Translations under genes and position numbers: made by a program
The notes under the pieces: model-generated
What the model saw: only the letters and a program-made list of their open reading frames with translations
What the model was told of the DNA's origin: nothing
Database searches by the model: none
In this document: piece after piece, positions 1 to 5,845 of the stretch
Numbering within the stretch: the stretch's first letter is position 1
How the letters are laid out: each line of letters opens with the position of its first letter
NCBI GenBank assembly: GCA_938033975.1
Contig: CALHKJ010000078.1
Coordinates: forward strand, 1-5,845
Direction of reading: 5' to 3'
Length of the DNA: 5,845 nucleotides
Source of the DNA: an uncultured Saprospiraceae bacterium
Lineage (GTDB): Bacteria; Bacteroidota; Bacteroidia; Chitinophagales; Saprospiraceae

Positions 1-1
1 C

Positions 2-148
2 ATTGAAGCAAATATCGATTACAGTTCTGCTACTTTGATTGATTTGTTGGAGGGATTTGAAGTGAAAATAGGAAACACATTTGATGCATTTATTGAGGGT
101 TGTACCAATTTGTTTACTGATGGAATTGAAGGGACAGAAAATAAATGA
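2..148 (+). CDS. 3' end of a secreted-type protein (partial, start outside window)
   Basis: The frame is open from base 2 and ends at TGA 146-148, giving 48 visible residues (IEANIDYSSATLIDLLEGF... to ...GTENK). Residues 10-34 follow the pattern A-T-x-I-x-L-x-x-GF-x-V-x-x-G-x-x-F-x-A-x-I-x-G-C. I know this pattern as a short beta-rich segment near the C-terminus of many secreted or surface Bacteroidota proteins, often after adhesion or repeat domains. No catalytic motif is visible, and the rest of the protein lies upstream of the window, so the function cannot be assigned. The visible end carries no recognisable type IX secretion sorting domain; the 14 residues after Cys34 are polar and acidic. 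The gene converges on the ABC transporter, with 70 bases between their stop codons. The reading frame and stop are clear; that it is a real gene rests on the recognisable motif. Confidence 0.7.
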   Translation: MEANIDYSSATLIDLLEGFEVKIGNTFDAFIEGCTNLFTDGIEGTENK

Positions 149-195
149 TTTTCGGTAAACATATCTAAGTTAAGAATAAGTCTCCATTTGATTTT

Positions 196-225
196 CCAAT
201 AAATTGAATTAACCCATTTTATTGG
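196..225. terminator. Weak inverted repeat between convergent genes, possible terminator
   Basis: CCAATAAA (196-203) pairs perfectly with TTTATTGG (218-225) around a 14-base loop. It lies in the gap between the two convergent stop codons and overlaps the last codons and stop of the ABC gene. The stem is AT-rich and no T-run follows it on either strand, so it is not a classical intrinsic terminator. It may contribute to termination or RNA 3'-end stability, or be a chance palindrome. Confidence 0.2.
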
Positions 226-2057
226 TATCCTTCCGCTTGTAATTTGAACAATTCAGCATAAAGCTTTTTATTTTCTAACAACTCCTCATGGGTTCCAATT
301 TCCAATATACGTCCATGCTTTAGCACCAAGATTCTATCTGCCATCCGGACTGTAGAAAACCTGTGGGATATGATAATGGCAGTTTTGCCTTTGGTAATTC
401 CAATAAAACGTTGAAATGCTTCATACTCTGCTCGAGCATCCAAAGCAGATGTTGGTTCGTCAAGGATAACAAGCTTTGCATCTTTCATGTAGGCACGACC
501 CAGCGCGAGTTTTTGCCATTGACCTCCTGAAAGATTTACGCCACCAGGAAATTGTTTTCCCATTCTAGTGTCATAGCCAAATTCTAAATCTTCGATTACA
601 TTGTTGGCCAAACTCATTTCTGCTGCAGATTCTATTTTATCAGCATTTTGAAATTGTGAAATATCGCCAACTGCAATATTTTCTCCAGCTGTAAAATTGA
701 ATTTTATAAAATCCTGGAAGATGACTCCAAAGTACTTCTGGTACTCCGACTTTTTATATCTTCTTACATCTACACCATCTAGCAGAATACGACCTGATGT
801 AGGCTCATAAAATCTTAAGACCAATTTTATCAAAGTAGTTTTCCCTGCGCCATTCTCTCCTACAAAGGCTAATTTTTCACCCTGCTTCAATTCAAAGTTC
901 AGTTCTTCTAAAACAAATTCTTTTGATTCTGGATATCGGAAACTTACATTTTCGAAAGTAAAGCCATTTTTAATTTGGGTAGGCAAAGGAAGTAATTCTT
1001 TATCAGTGAATTGCTCTACTTCAATATCTAAAAAATCAAAGTAGTCTTTTAGGTATAAAGCACTTTCTGCTATTCTTGAAAACCTAAAAAACATTCCTTG
1101 TAATCTTGATCGTAATCTATTGAAAGAACCTGACAAAAATGTTAGCTCTCCAACAGTGAGTAGGCCAGATACTACTCTTAGTATGATTAAAATATAGGCA
1201 CCGTAATAAGCTGCAATACCTAGTACATTAAGAATTGAACCCCAGACTGTTCGCTTAATAGTCAATGCTCGATTGGCTAAATAATATTTATGTGCAAGCC
1301 TGCCAAAACGATCAGATAGAAAAGAGGTGAGACCAAAAAGTTTTACCTCTTTTGCAGTGTCACGACTGGCACCAGTATGTCTGAGGTAATCTAGTTCTCT
1401 TCTTTCTACTGTCCAAGATCTTGCAAGAGAATATGAAGAACTACTAAAGTTAATTTCATTGACGAAGGAAGGAATGATCGCAACAACTAAAAGTACGATC
1501 AACCATGGTTCGAAGACAATAAGCGCTACAATAAGAGAACCAACCGTAATGATATCTTGAAGTTGTGATAGAATATTTGTTAGAAGCCCAACCCTCGAAC
1601 TGGTTTGCCTTCGCGCTCTTTCCAATTTATCATAGAACTCTGGGTCCTCTAAATCCTTTAATTCAATTTCTTCGGTTTTATTTATAATCTCAACAGAAGA
1701 CTTATTGGAATACAAATCGCCAATGAGTCCATCGGTCAAGTTTGTCAATCTACCTACGATGTCTGAGAAAATTATGACGGCAAACTCAATCGCAACATAG
1801 GTCCAAAGTAGTGTAAGGTTTTTTTCATCAAGTTGAATTTGTAACAGTACCTCATCTATGATCAGTTTACCAATCCAAAGTATAATAATAGGAGTAGCTG
1901 CATTGAGCAATCTCGAAATAATGTTGAGCAGGAATAATTTTGGTGCAGCTTCCCATACTTTAGAAAAAAATCTTGGAACATACCTCAAGGCTTGAAAACC
2001 TTCGCTCCATTGAGTGTCTTTGCTATCATTTATTGACTTTAATTTTCTTCTTGCCAT
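219..2057 (-). CDS. ABC half-transporter: fused permease and ATPase (type IV/exporter fold)
   Basis: This 612-residue protein has the normal length and order of a homodimeric or heterodimeric ABC exporter of the inner membrane, with an N-terminal six-helix domain and a C-terminal ATPase. Hydrophobic segments lie near residues 41-68, 82-105, 160-183, 184-202, 270-297 and 299-320. A coupling-helix-like stretch DLEDPEFYDKLERAR is at 135-149. The ATPase domain starts near 366: A-loop Tyr375 (FRYP), Walker A GENGAGKT 400-407, Q-loop Gln448, signature LSGGQ 509-513, Walker B VILDE 530-534 with catalytic Glu534, D-loop SALD 537-540 and switch His565. Every catalytic element is present, so it should hydrolyse ATP. 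The substrate is unknown; lipid, peptide or drug export are all possible. There is no peptidase C39 domain. The ATG at 2057 has no Shine-Dalgarno sequence upstream, as is usual in Bacteroidota. The next gene upstream on the chromosome runs away from it, so it heads its own transcript. Confidence 0.95.
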   Translation of the reverse strand: MARRKLKSINDSKDTQWSEGFQALRYVPRFFSKVWEAAPKLFLLNIISRLLNAATPIIILWIGKLIIDEVLLQIQLDEKNLTLLWTYVAIEFAVIIFSDIVGRLTNLTDGLIGDLYSNKSSVEIINKTEEIELKDLEDPEFYDKLERARRQTSSRVGLLTNILSQLQDIITVGSLIVALIVFEPWLIVLLVVAIIPSFVNEINFSSSSYSLARSWTVERRELDYLRHTGASRDTAKEVKLFGLTSFLSDRFGRLAHKYYLANRALTIKRTVWGSILNVLGIAAYYGAYILIILRVVSGLLTVGELTFLSGSFNRLRSRLQGMFFRFSRIAESALYLKDYFDFLDIEVEQFTDKELLPLPTQIKNGFTFENVSFRYPESKEFVLEELNFELKQGEKLAFVGENGAGKTTLIKLVLRFYEPTSGRILLDGVDVRRYKKSEYQKYFGVIFQDFIKFNFTAGENIAVGDISQFQNADKIESAAEMSLANNVIEDLEFGYDTRMGKQFPGGVNLSGGQWQKLALGRAYMKDAKLVILDEPTSALDARAEYEAFQRFIGITKGKTAIIISHRFSTVRMADRILVLKHGRILEIGTHEELLENKKLYAELFKLQAEGYQ

Positions 2058-2274
2058 CTTATGCTTAAAACCCTAATTGGGTCATGAAAGTTTTGTTTTT
2101 ACAAAAAAGTTAACTTATTCTATATTTTTAATTGACTTAGCTGCGACTTGCAGTATTAATGAAGTCTTGAATCCTCATTGCACCTCAATGTTTGTTCGAT
2201 TATTGATAAAGTAAATACTATTTTAGTGTAATAAGCATTCTAAGACCGACTAAGAATATTAAGTATCATAGTAT
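2058..2274. promoter_or_regulatory. Divergent intergenic region, should carry both promoters
   Basis: These 217 bases separate the start codons of two genes transcribed away from each other, so both promoters are expected here. No clean match to the Bacteroidota consensus (TTG about 19-21 bases before TAnnTTTG) is visible. The nearest candidates are TATTTTAG at 2219-2226 on the plus strand and TAACTTTT on the minus strand (complement of 2105-2112), each one base off and without a well-spaced upstream TTG. A 10-bp palindrome AAGTTAACTT (2107-2116) overlaps the minus-strand candidate and could be an operator or chance. A small inverted repeat CATTG-CACCT-CAATG (2176-2190) is also present. No open frame or RNA gene was recognised. 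Confidence 0.4.
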
Positions 2275-2352
2275 ATGAGTAAATCAAAAATTTGTCAAGC
2301 GATTATTTTCTCCTTTATTTTCATTATTGGTGGCTCAAATATTCTTTTTAGT
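2275..2352 (+). other. Signal peptide of the CotH-family protein
   Basis: Residues 1-26 show a lysine-containing n-region (MSKSK), a hydrophobic core (AIIFSFIFIIGG, residues 9-20) and a polar end SNILFS. Cleavage is most likely between Ser26 and Gln27, giving a mature N-terminus QISINEF. Ser-Gln at this boundary is very common in exported Bacteroidota proteins. There is no lipobox cysteine at the site; Cys7 lies before the hydrophobic core. Confidence 0.85.
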
Positions 2353-5300
2353 CAAATTTCTATAAATGAATTCTCTGCTTCAAACTTAAACTCATTCAGA
2401 GATAACTACGGAAGAACTGAAGATTGGGTGGAGTTATACAATGACTCTCAAAGTGAGGTGAATATTAGCGGTTATCATTTATCAGACAAATCGGCAAAAC
2501 CTATGAAGTGGGCTTTCCCATCGGGCACCACTATTCCGAGTAAAGGATTTCTTGTAGTATATTGTTCTGGCAGAGATAGCTTGGTTTATGGTCAATATCA
2601 CAGTAATTTTAAACTGGCACAAACCACAGGTAAAGATATTATTTTGCTTTCTGACCCTGCTGGAAATATTTTAGAAAGTCATGAATTAGATTTAACCTTA
2701 GTTGAGCACTCTCGTTGTCGTGCTGTTGATGGTGGGGCCGATTGGAAAATATGTATCGAACCAACTCATGGTAGCTCAAATGCAATTGGCTCAAAATATT
2801 CAACTTACACCAATGTTCCATCAATGAGTTTGGAAGCAGGTTATTATGCTGGAGAACAAGAGGTAGTAATTATAAATAACGATCCTGATGGTCAGCTCAG
2901 ATATACCTTAGATGGGACTAATCCTACAGAGAATTCTCCATTATATGAAGGTCCAATTAGAATAAGTAACACAACTGTAATAAAGGCACAATCATTTAGT
3001 ACTCATCCAGATATCCTTACAGGTAAGATGGTTTTTAATACTTACCTAATTGATGAAGATTATAGCTTGGCCGTATTTTCTGTTGCAGCGGATGATGTGA
3101 TTGATCTTGCCAATGGGCAAGGAGAGTTAATTCCTATTGGTTCAATTGAATATTTTAATTTGAACAAAGAACGTGAGGCAATATCATTTGGAAGTTTGAA
3201 TAGGCATGGTCAAGATTCTTGGGCCTTGGATCATAGAAGTTTAGACTGGATATCTAGAGATGAAATGGGTTATTCGAAAGCTGTGAATGCGGAATTGTTT
3301 TCATATTCAGATCGCGATGAATACCAAAAATTTATGTTTAGAAATTCAGGGGATGACAATTATCCTGCTATCGATGATGGAGATCATGAAGGAAGTGCTC
3401 ATATCCGTGATGAGTATGTTCATACATTATCTCAAAATGCAGGGCTTGAATTGGATGTAAGAGCTGTGGAGCGAGTTATTTTATTTTTGAATGGACAATA
3501 TTGGGGTGTTTACGGGATGAGAGAACGACCTGTTGATCATGATTATACTGGATACTATTATGATCAAGGCAAATATGATATACAATACCTTTCAACATGG
3601 GGTAATACAGAAATAGAATATGGGGGTGGAAGAGCTCAAAATGAATGGGTGGCATTGCGAAATTTTATTCTGACTAATGACATGAGTGTTGATGCAAACT
3701 ATGCTATAGCTGAAGATAGTATCAACATGAAAAGTTTGATTGATTATATGTTAGTCAATTTGAATGTTGTCGCTTCAGATTGGTTGAATTATAACACTGG
3801 ATGGTGGAGAGGTTTAGATCCGGATGGTAATCATAAGAAGTGGGGATACATTCTTTGGGATCTTGATGCTTCCTTTGATTATTATATAAACTATTCAGGT
3901 GTACCTAATATTAGTCCAAATGCAACGCCATGTGATTTGGAAGAAATTGGTGATTACATGGATTTATTTTTTGGGAATCCAGGATTTGATTTTACAGACC
4001 CAGGAGAGATCGATGTTCCTGGGGAATGTGGTTCTATACTGAATGGCTCTTCTCCCTATGGTGTTGACAATCCACTTTTTATTGAGACGATAGAATCCTA
4101 TAATTTCTGTTGTGAGAATTGGGATTTTATATGTGATTTCGTTTATGAAGAAATTGCAAGTAATGAAGGTGTTGCATTAGATCCAGTTGGACTTAATGAA
4201 AATTTTGATGTTGGACAACATGAAAAAATCTTTTTCAAACTTTTGCGTGAAAACGCTGACTTTAAGCAATTGTACTATGGGAGATATGCTGATTTGATGA
4301 ATAGTGCTTTTAGCTGTGATAATATGATTCAAGTACTGGATAGTATGGTCATGACCATCAGGCCAGAAATGCCAAAGCAAATTCAAAGATGGGGTGGAAC
4401 TATAGAAGAATGGGAATCTAATATATTAAGGCTGAAAAATTTTATTTTGGACAGATGTGAGCTACTTGATGATGGTGCCTTGGATTGTTATCCTGAATTA
4501 ACTGGGCCCTATGAAATAACACTGATGGTTGAACCAAATATAGGAATTGGGGAGATTGACATTAGTGAATTGGATATCGAAGAATTCCCATGGGTAGGGA
4601 AATATTTTGGAGGGACAGAAACTGAAATCAAAGCCAAAGTATTTGATGATTATACTTCTCTGTATGAATTTAGTCATTGGATAAGTAATGCAGGAAATGT
4701 TATCAGTCCCAGTACTTTGGATCGCAGGGCATTTATTTCGTTGGGCCAAGCAGACACCTTAACAGCTGTGTTTATTATGACTGGTGTGGATTTGGATGGA
4801 GATGGATTTCCAGATGGTGTAGATTGTGATGATAGCAATCCAAACATCAATCCTAATGCAATAGAAATTTGTGACAACATTGATAATAATTGTGATGGAA
4901 TGATTGATGAGGGTTTTGGAGTACTGTATTATCAAGATTCGGATGGGGATGGCTTTGGAAATCCAGCGGTAAGCATTATAAGTTGCACAGGACAATCCGG
5001 TTATACTTTGAATAATACGGATTGTGATGATACCAATCCAAATATAAACCCAAGTTCCATCGAAATCTGTGATAATCTAGACAATAATTGTAATGCACAA
5101 ATAGACGAAAATTTGTCTAGTACATACTATGCAGATACAGATGGAGATGGATTTGGAGATCCAAATGTAACTATGGAAAGTTGTACTGGCATAGCGGGTT
5201 TTACCTTGAACAATACAGATTGTGACGATACCAATCCTGATATTAATGAAGCGGCTATCGAAATACCGAACAATAGTATTGATGAAAATTGCGATGGAGT

Positions 5301-5845
5301 AGATGATTCCACTGGGGAAGACCTTGATGGAGATGGTTATTTTTCTGATGTGGATTGTGATGACAATAATCCTGCAATCAATCCGGGAGCTGAAGAGATT
5401 TGTGATGATGTAGACAATAATTGTAATGGGCAACTAAACGAAGGTCTTACGATGACCATCTACCTAGATGCAGATGGTGATGGCTTTGGTGATGCTCTGA
5501 GTTCAATTCAGAGTTGTTCACTTGAAGCAGCTTATGTATTTAATAATACTGATTGTGATGACAACAACTCAAGTATAAATGCTGAAAGTGCTGAAATTTG
5601 TGATGGGGTCGATAACAACTGTGATGGTCAAATTGATGAAGGCTTTACTTTTGTTAGTTATTACACAGATGAAGACGGTGATGGTTATGGAACAGGTGAA
5701 GCTTTCCAGTCATGTAATGAACCTTTACTAGCATCAACAGAAGATGGGGATTGTGATGATAGTGATCCATCAATCTATCCAGGATCATTTGAAATACCTA
5801 ATAATGATATTGACGAAAATTGTGATGGTGAAATAGTTGTCATTG
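2275..5845 (+). CDS. Secreted CotH-kinase-family protein with lamin-tail domain and MopE-type metal-binding repeats (partial, 3' end outside window)
   Basis: An uninterrupted frame of 1190 codons runs to the window edge. The ATG at 2275 is the first in frame after the TAG at 2269-2271, and it is followed by a good signal peptide, which fixes the start. Order of parts: signal peptide (1-26), lamin-tail domain (about 27-169), chitobiase C-terminal-like domain (about 183-258), CotH kinase-like domain (about 263-728) with a Cys-rich insertion, InlB-B-repeat-like domain (about 743-834), and six MopE-type metal-binding units (839-1185). It is exported and probably sits on the cell surface or is released. 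Proteins of this build in Bacteroidota usually end in a type IX sorting domain, which would lie downstream of the window. CotH proteins phosphorylate secreted proteins in spore-formers; here the substrate is unknown and activity is unproven. No Shine-Dalgarno sequence is present. The gene diverges from the ABC transporter. Confidence 0.93.
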   Translation, partial: MSKSKICQAIIFSFIFIIGGSNILFSQISINEFSASNLNSFRDNYGRTEDWVELYNDSQSEVNISGYHLSDKSAKPMKWAFPSGTTIPSKGFLVVYCSGRDSLVYGQYHSNFKLAQTTGKDIILLSDPAGNILESHELDLTLVEHSRCRAVDGGADWKICIEPTHGSSNAIGSKYSTYTNVPSMSLEAGYYAGEQEVVIINNDPDGQLRYTLDGTNPTENSPLYEGPIRISNTTVIKAQSFSTHPDILTGKMVFNTYLIDEDYSLAVFSVAADDVIDLANGQGELIPIGSIEYFNLNKEREAISFGSLNRHGQDSWALDHRSLDWISRDEMGYSKAVNAELFSYSDRDEYQKFMFRNSGDDNYPAIDDGDHEGSAHIRDEYVHTLSQNAGLELDVRAVERVILFLNGQYWGVYGMRERPVDHDYTGYYYDQGKYDIQYLSTWGNTEIEYGGGRAQNEWVALRNFILTNDMSVDANYAIAEDSINMKSLIDYMLVNLNVVASDWLNYNTGWWRGLDPDGNHKKWGYILWDLDASFDYYINYSGVPNISPNATPCDLEEIGDYMDLFFGNPGFDFTDPGEIDVPGECGSILNGSSPYGVDNPLFIETIESYNFCCENWDFICDFVYEEIASNEGVALDPVGLNENFDVGQHEKIFFKLLRENADFKQLYYGRYADLMNSAFSCDNMIQVLDSMVMTIRPEMPKQIQRWGGTIEEWESNILRLKNFILDRCELLDDGALDCYPELTGPYEITLMVEPNIGIGEIDISELDIEEFPWVGKYFGGTETEIKAKVFDDYTSLYEFSHWISNAGNVISPSTLDRRAFISLGQADTLTAVFIMTGVDLDGDGFPDGVDCDDSNPNINPNAIEICDNIDNNCDGMIDEGFGVLYYQDSDGDGFGNPAVSIISCTGQSGYTLNNTDCDDTNPNINPSSIEICDNLDNNCNAQIDENLSSTYYADTDGDGFGDPNVTMESCTGIAGFTLNNTDCDDTNPDINEAAIEIPNNSIDENCDGVDDSTGEDLDGDGYFSDVDCDDNNPAINPGAEEICDDVDNNCNGQLNEGLTMTIYLDADGDGFGDALSSIQSCSLEAAYVFNNTDCDDNNSSINAESAEICDGVDNNCDGQIDEGFTFVSYYTDEDGDGYGTGEAFQSCNEPLLASTEDGDCDDSDPSIYPGSFEIPNNDIDENCDGEIVVI
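2353..2781 (+). other. Lamin-tail domain (LTD) of the CotH-family protein
   Basis: Residues about 27-169 match the bacterial lamin-tail pattern: ISINEFSASN at the start, then EDWVELYN, a 'G-Y-H-L-S-D' strand, WAFPSGTTIPSKGFLVVYCSG, and a closing segment containing RCRAVDGGADWKIC and TPGxSN-like THGSSN (164-169). This immunoglobulin-like fold commonly opens secreted bacterial nucleases, CotH proteins and adhesins, and is thought to mediate binding or anchoring. Cys148 and Cys160 are well placed for a disulphide. Confidence 0.85.
2821..3048 (+). other. Chitobiase/beta-hexosaminidase C-terminal-like (FN3-like) domain
   Basis: Residues about 183-258 contain the typical sequence RYTLDGTNPTENSPLYEGPI (209-228), followed by 'T-V-I-K-A-Q-S-F'. 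The Y-T-x-D-G-x-x-P-T...S-x-x-Y core is the hallmark of this small beta-sandwich. In CotH proteins it regularly lies between the lamin-tail domain and the kinase domain and acts as a spacer or binding module. It is not a hexosaminidase catalytic domain. Confidence 0.85.
3061..4458 (+). other. CotH-type atypical kinase domain
   Basis: Residues about 263-728. Landmarks in order: NRHGQDSW (309-316); HIRDEYVHTLSQNAG (376-390); LNGQYWGVYGMRE (405-417), matching the 'NGxYxGxYxxxE' family block; SDWLNYNTGWWRG (501-513); KKWGYILWDLDASF (521-534), matching the family 'KWxYxxWDxDxxF' block; and a helical end with RWGGTIEEW and LKNFILDRC (720-728). By analogy with characterised CotH kinases, Asp502/Asn507 are candidates for the catalytic loop and Asp529/Asp531 for metal binding. 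The usual ATP-binding lysine is not obvious in the first lobe. Family membership is secure; kinase activity is an inference. Confidence 0.88.
3952..4209 (+). other. Cysteine-rich insertion inside the CotH domain
   Basis: Residues about 560-645 separate the WDLDASF / PNATPCD block from the C-terminal helices that begin near HEKIFF (649-654). From memory, close relatives bridge this gap with only a short loop, so about 80 residues appear to be inserted. It is acidic and holds Cys585, Cys612, Cys613 and Cys620; the last three form CC-x2-WD-x2-C (612-620). Similar CC..WD..C motifs occur in other secreted bacterial proteins. The insertion's limits and role are inferred. Confidence 0.55.
4501..4776 (+). 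other. InlB-B-repeat-like (beta-grasp) domain after the kinase
   Basis: Residues about 743-834 read as a divergent InlB B-repeat type unit: 'ITLMVEPNIGIGEIDIS' strand, 'PWVGKYFGGTETEIKAKV' (772-789), 'YEFSHWISNAG' with the typical F-x-x-W (799-802), and a closing 'TLTAVF' (828-833). In this position after CotH domains it is a common short spacer. No catalytic residues are expected. Confidence 0.65.
4789..5845 (+). repeat. Six MopE-type metal-binding units arranged as two 531-base triplets
   Basis: In-gene protein repeat. Units start near 4789 (short), 4921 (long), 5116 (long variant), 5320 (short), 5449 (long) and 5647 (long variant; the last unit ends near 5829). The full unit reads D-x-DGDGFG ... 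SC ... DCDD-x-NP-x-I-N ... E-I-CD-x-x-DNNCDG-x-IDEG, the putative metal-binding motif first seen in Methylococcus MopE. Asp-rich D-x-D-G-D-G loops suggest calcium, while copper binding is known for MopE itself. Short units lack the 'SC' segment; long-variant units end in EIPNN-x-IDENCDG, replacing the first Cys of the last pair by Pro. Each triplet has ten cysteines, and the two sets are exactly 177 residues apart. At the DNA level the copies are clearly diverged, so this is not a recent duplication. Confidence 0.92.

Noticed and set aside
2219..2226. TATTTTAG as a -7 promoter element for the CotH gene
   Set aside because: It is one base off the consensus TAnnTTTG, and the nearby TTG triplets give gaps of 13 or 24 bases rather than the expected 19-21, so it is not listed as a promoter of its own.
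2639..2824. 61-codon minus-strand open frame
   Set aside because: It lies fully antisense to the lamin-tail region of the long secreted protein, resembles no family I know, and has no start signal.
2821..3048. Hexosaminidase or chitobiase enzyme
   Set aside because: Only the small C-terminal beta-sandwich type is present; there is no glycosidase catalytic barrel in the protein.
4177..4386. 69-codon minus-strand open frame
   Set aside because: It is antisense to the helical end of the CotH domain; the sense strand encodes clearly recognisable family sequence.
4498..5433. Several overlapping minus-strand open frames (4498-4749, 4674-4880, 4759-4995, 5077-5433, 5127-5312)
   Set aside because: They are shadows of the Asp/Asn-rich coding strand: antisense of GAT/AAT-rich codons yields Ile-rich pseudo-proteins with few stops. 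They overlap one another in different frames.
4789..5845. Possibility of a CRISPR array or DNA-level tandem repeat
   Set aside because: The copies differ at many codon positions and vary in length; similarity is at the protein level (Cys and Asp positions), not in exact DNA repeats with unique spacers.

Overview
The window looks like a chromosomal piece from a marine or environmental member of the Bacteroidota (Cytophagales/Saprospiria-like). The DNA is AT-rich and start codons lack Shine-Dalgarno sequences. A long secreted protein has a signal peptide ending in a typical '..FSQ' boundary, followed by the lamin-tail / CotH-kinase / MopE-type metal-binding architecture familiar from this phylum. 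The lineage call is an inference from protein style. No rRNA or marker gene is present.

Layout: (1) Bases 2-148 (+) hold the last 48 codons of a gene that begins outside the window; its end carries a 'GF.v..G..F.A.I.GC' motif common at the ends of secreted Bacteroidota proteins. (2) Bases 219-2057 (-) encode a complete 612-residue ABC half-transporter (six-helix membrane domain fused to an ATPase domain), convergent with gene 1. (3) Bases 2058-2274 are a 217-bp non-coding gap between divergently transcribed genes. (4) From 2275 (+) to the window edge runs one uninterrupted reading frame of at least 1190 codons whose stop lies beyond the window. It encodes a secreted multidomain protein: signal peptide, lamin-tail domain, chitobiase/hexosaminidase C-terminal-like (FN3-like) domain, CotH-type atypical kinase domain with a cysteine-rich insertion, an InlB-B-repeat-like domain, then six Asp/Cys-rich MopE-type metal-binding units.

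The most notable structure is in that last section. The six units form two triplets (short, long, long-variant). All ten cysteines of triplet 1 recur exactly 177 residues later in triplet 2, although the intervening residues have diverged. The pattern suggests a rigid, disulphide- and metal-stabilised stalk whose real repeating module is the triplet. The kinase-like domain retains acidic and asparagine residues where the CotH active site is expected but has no obvious ATP-binding lysine.

No functional link between the ABC exporter and the CotH protein is shown by the sequence beyond adjacency and divergent orientation. No RNA gene, insertion sequence, CRISPR array or attachment site was seen. 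No clearly new system was found; the superrepeat and the kinase insertion deserve the closest look.
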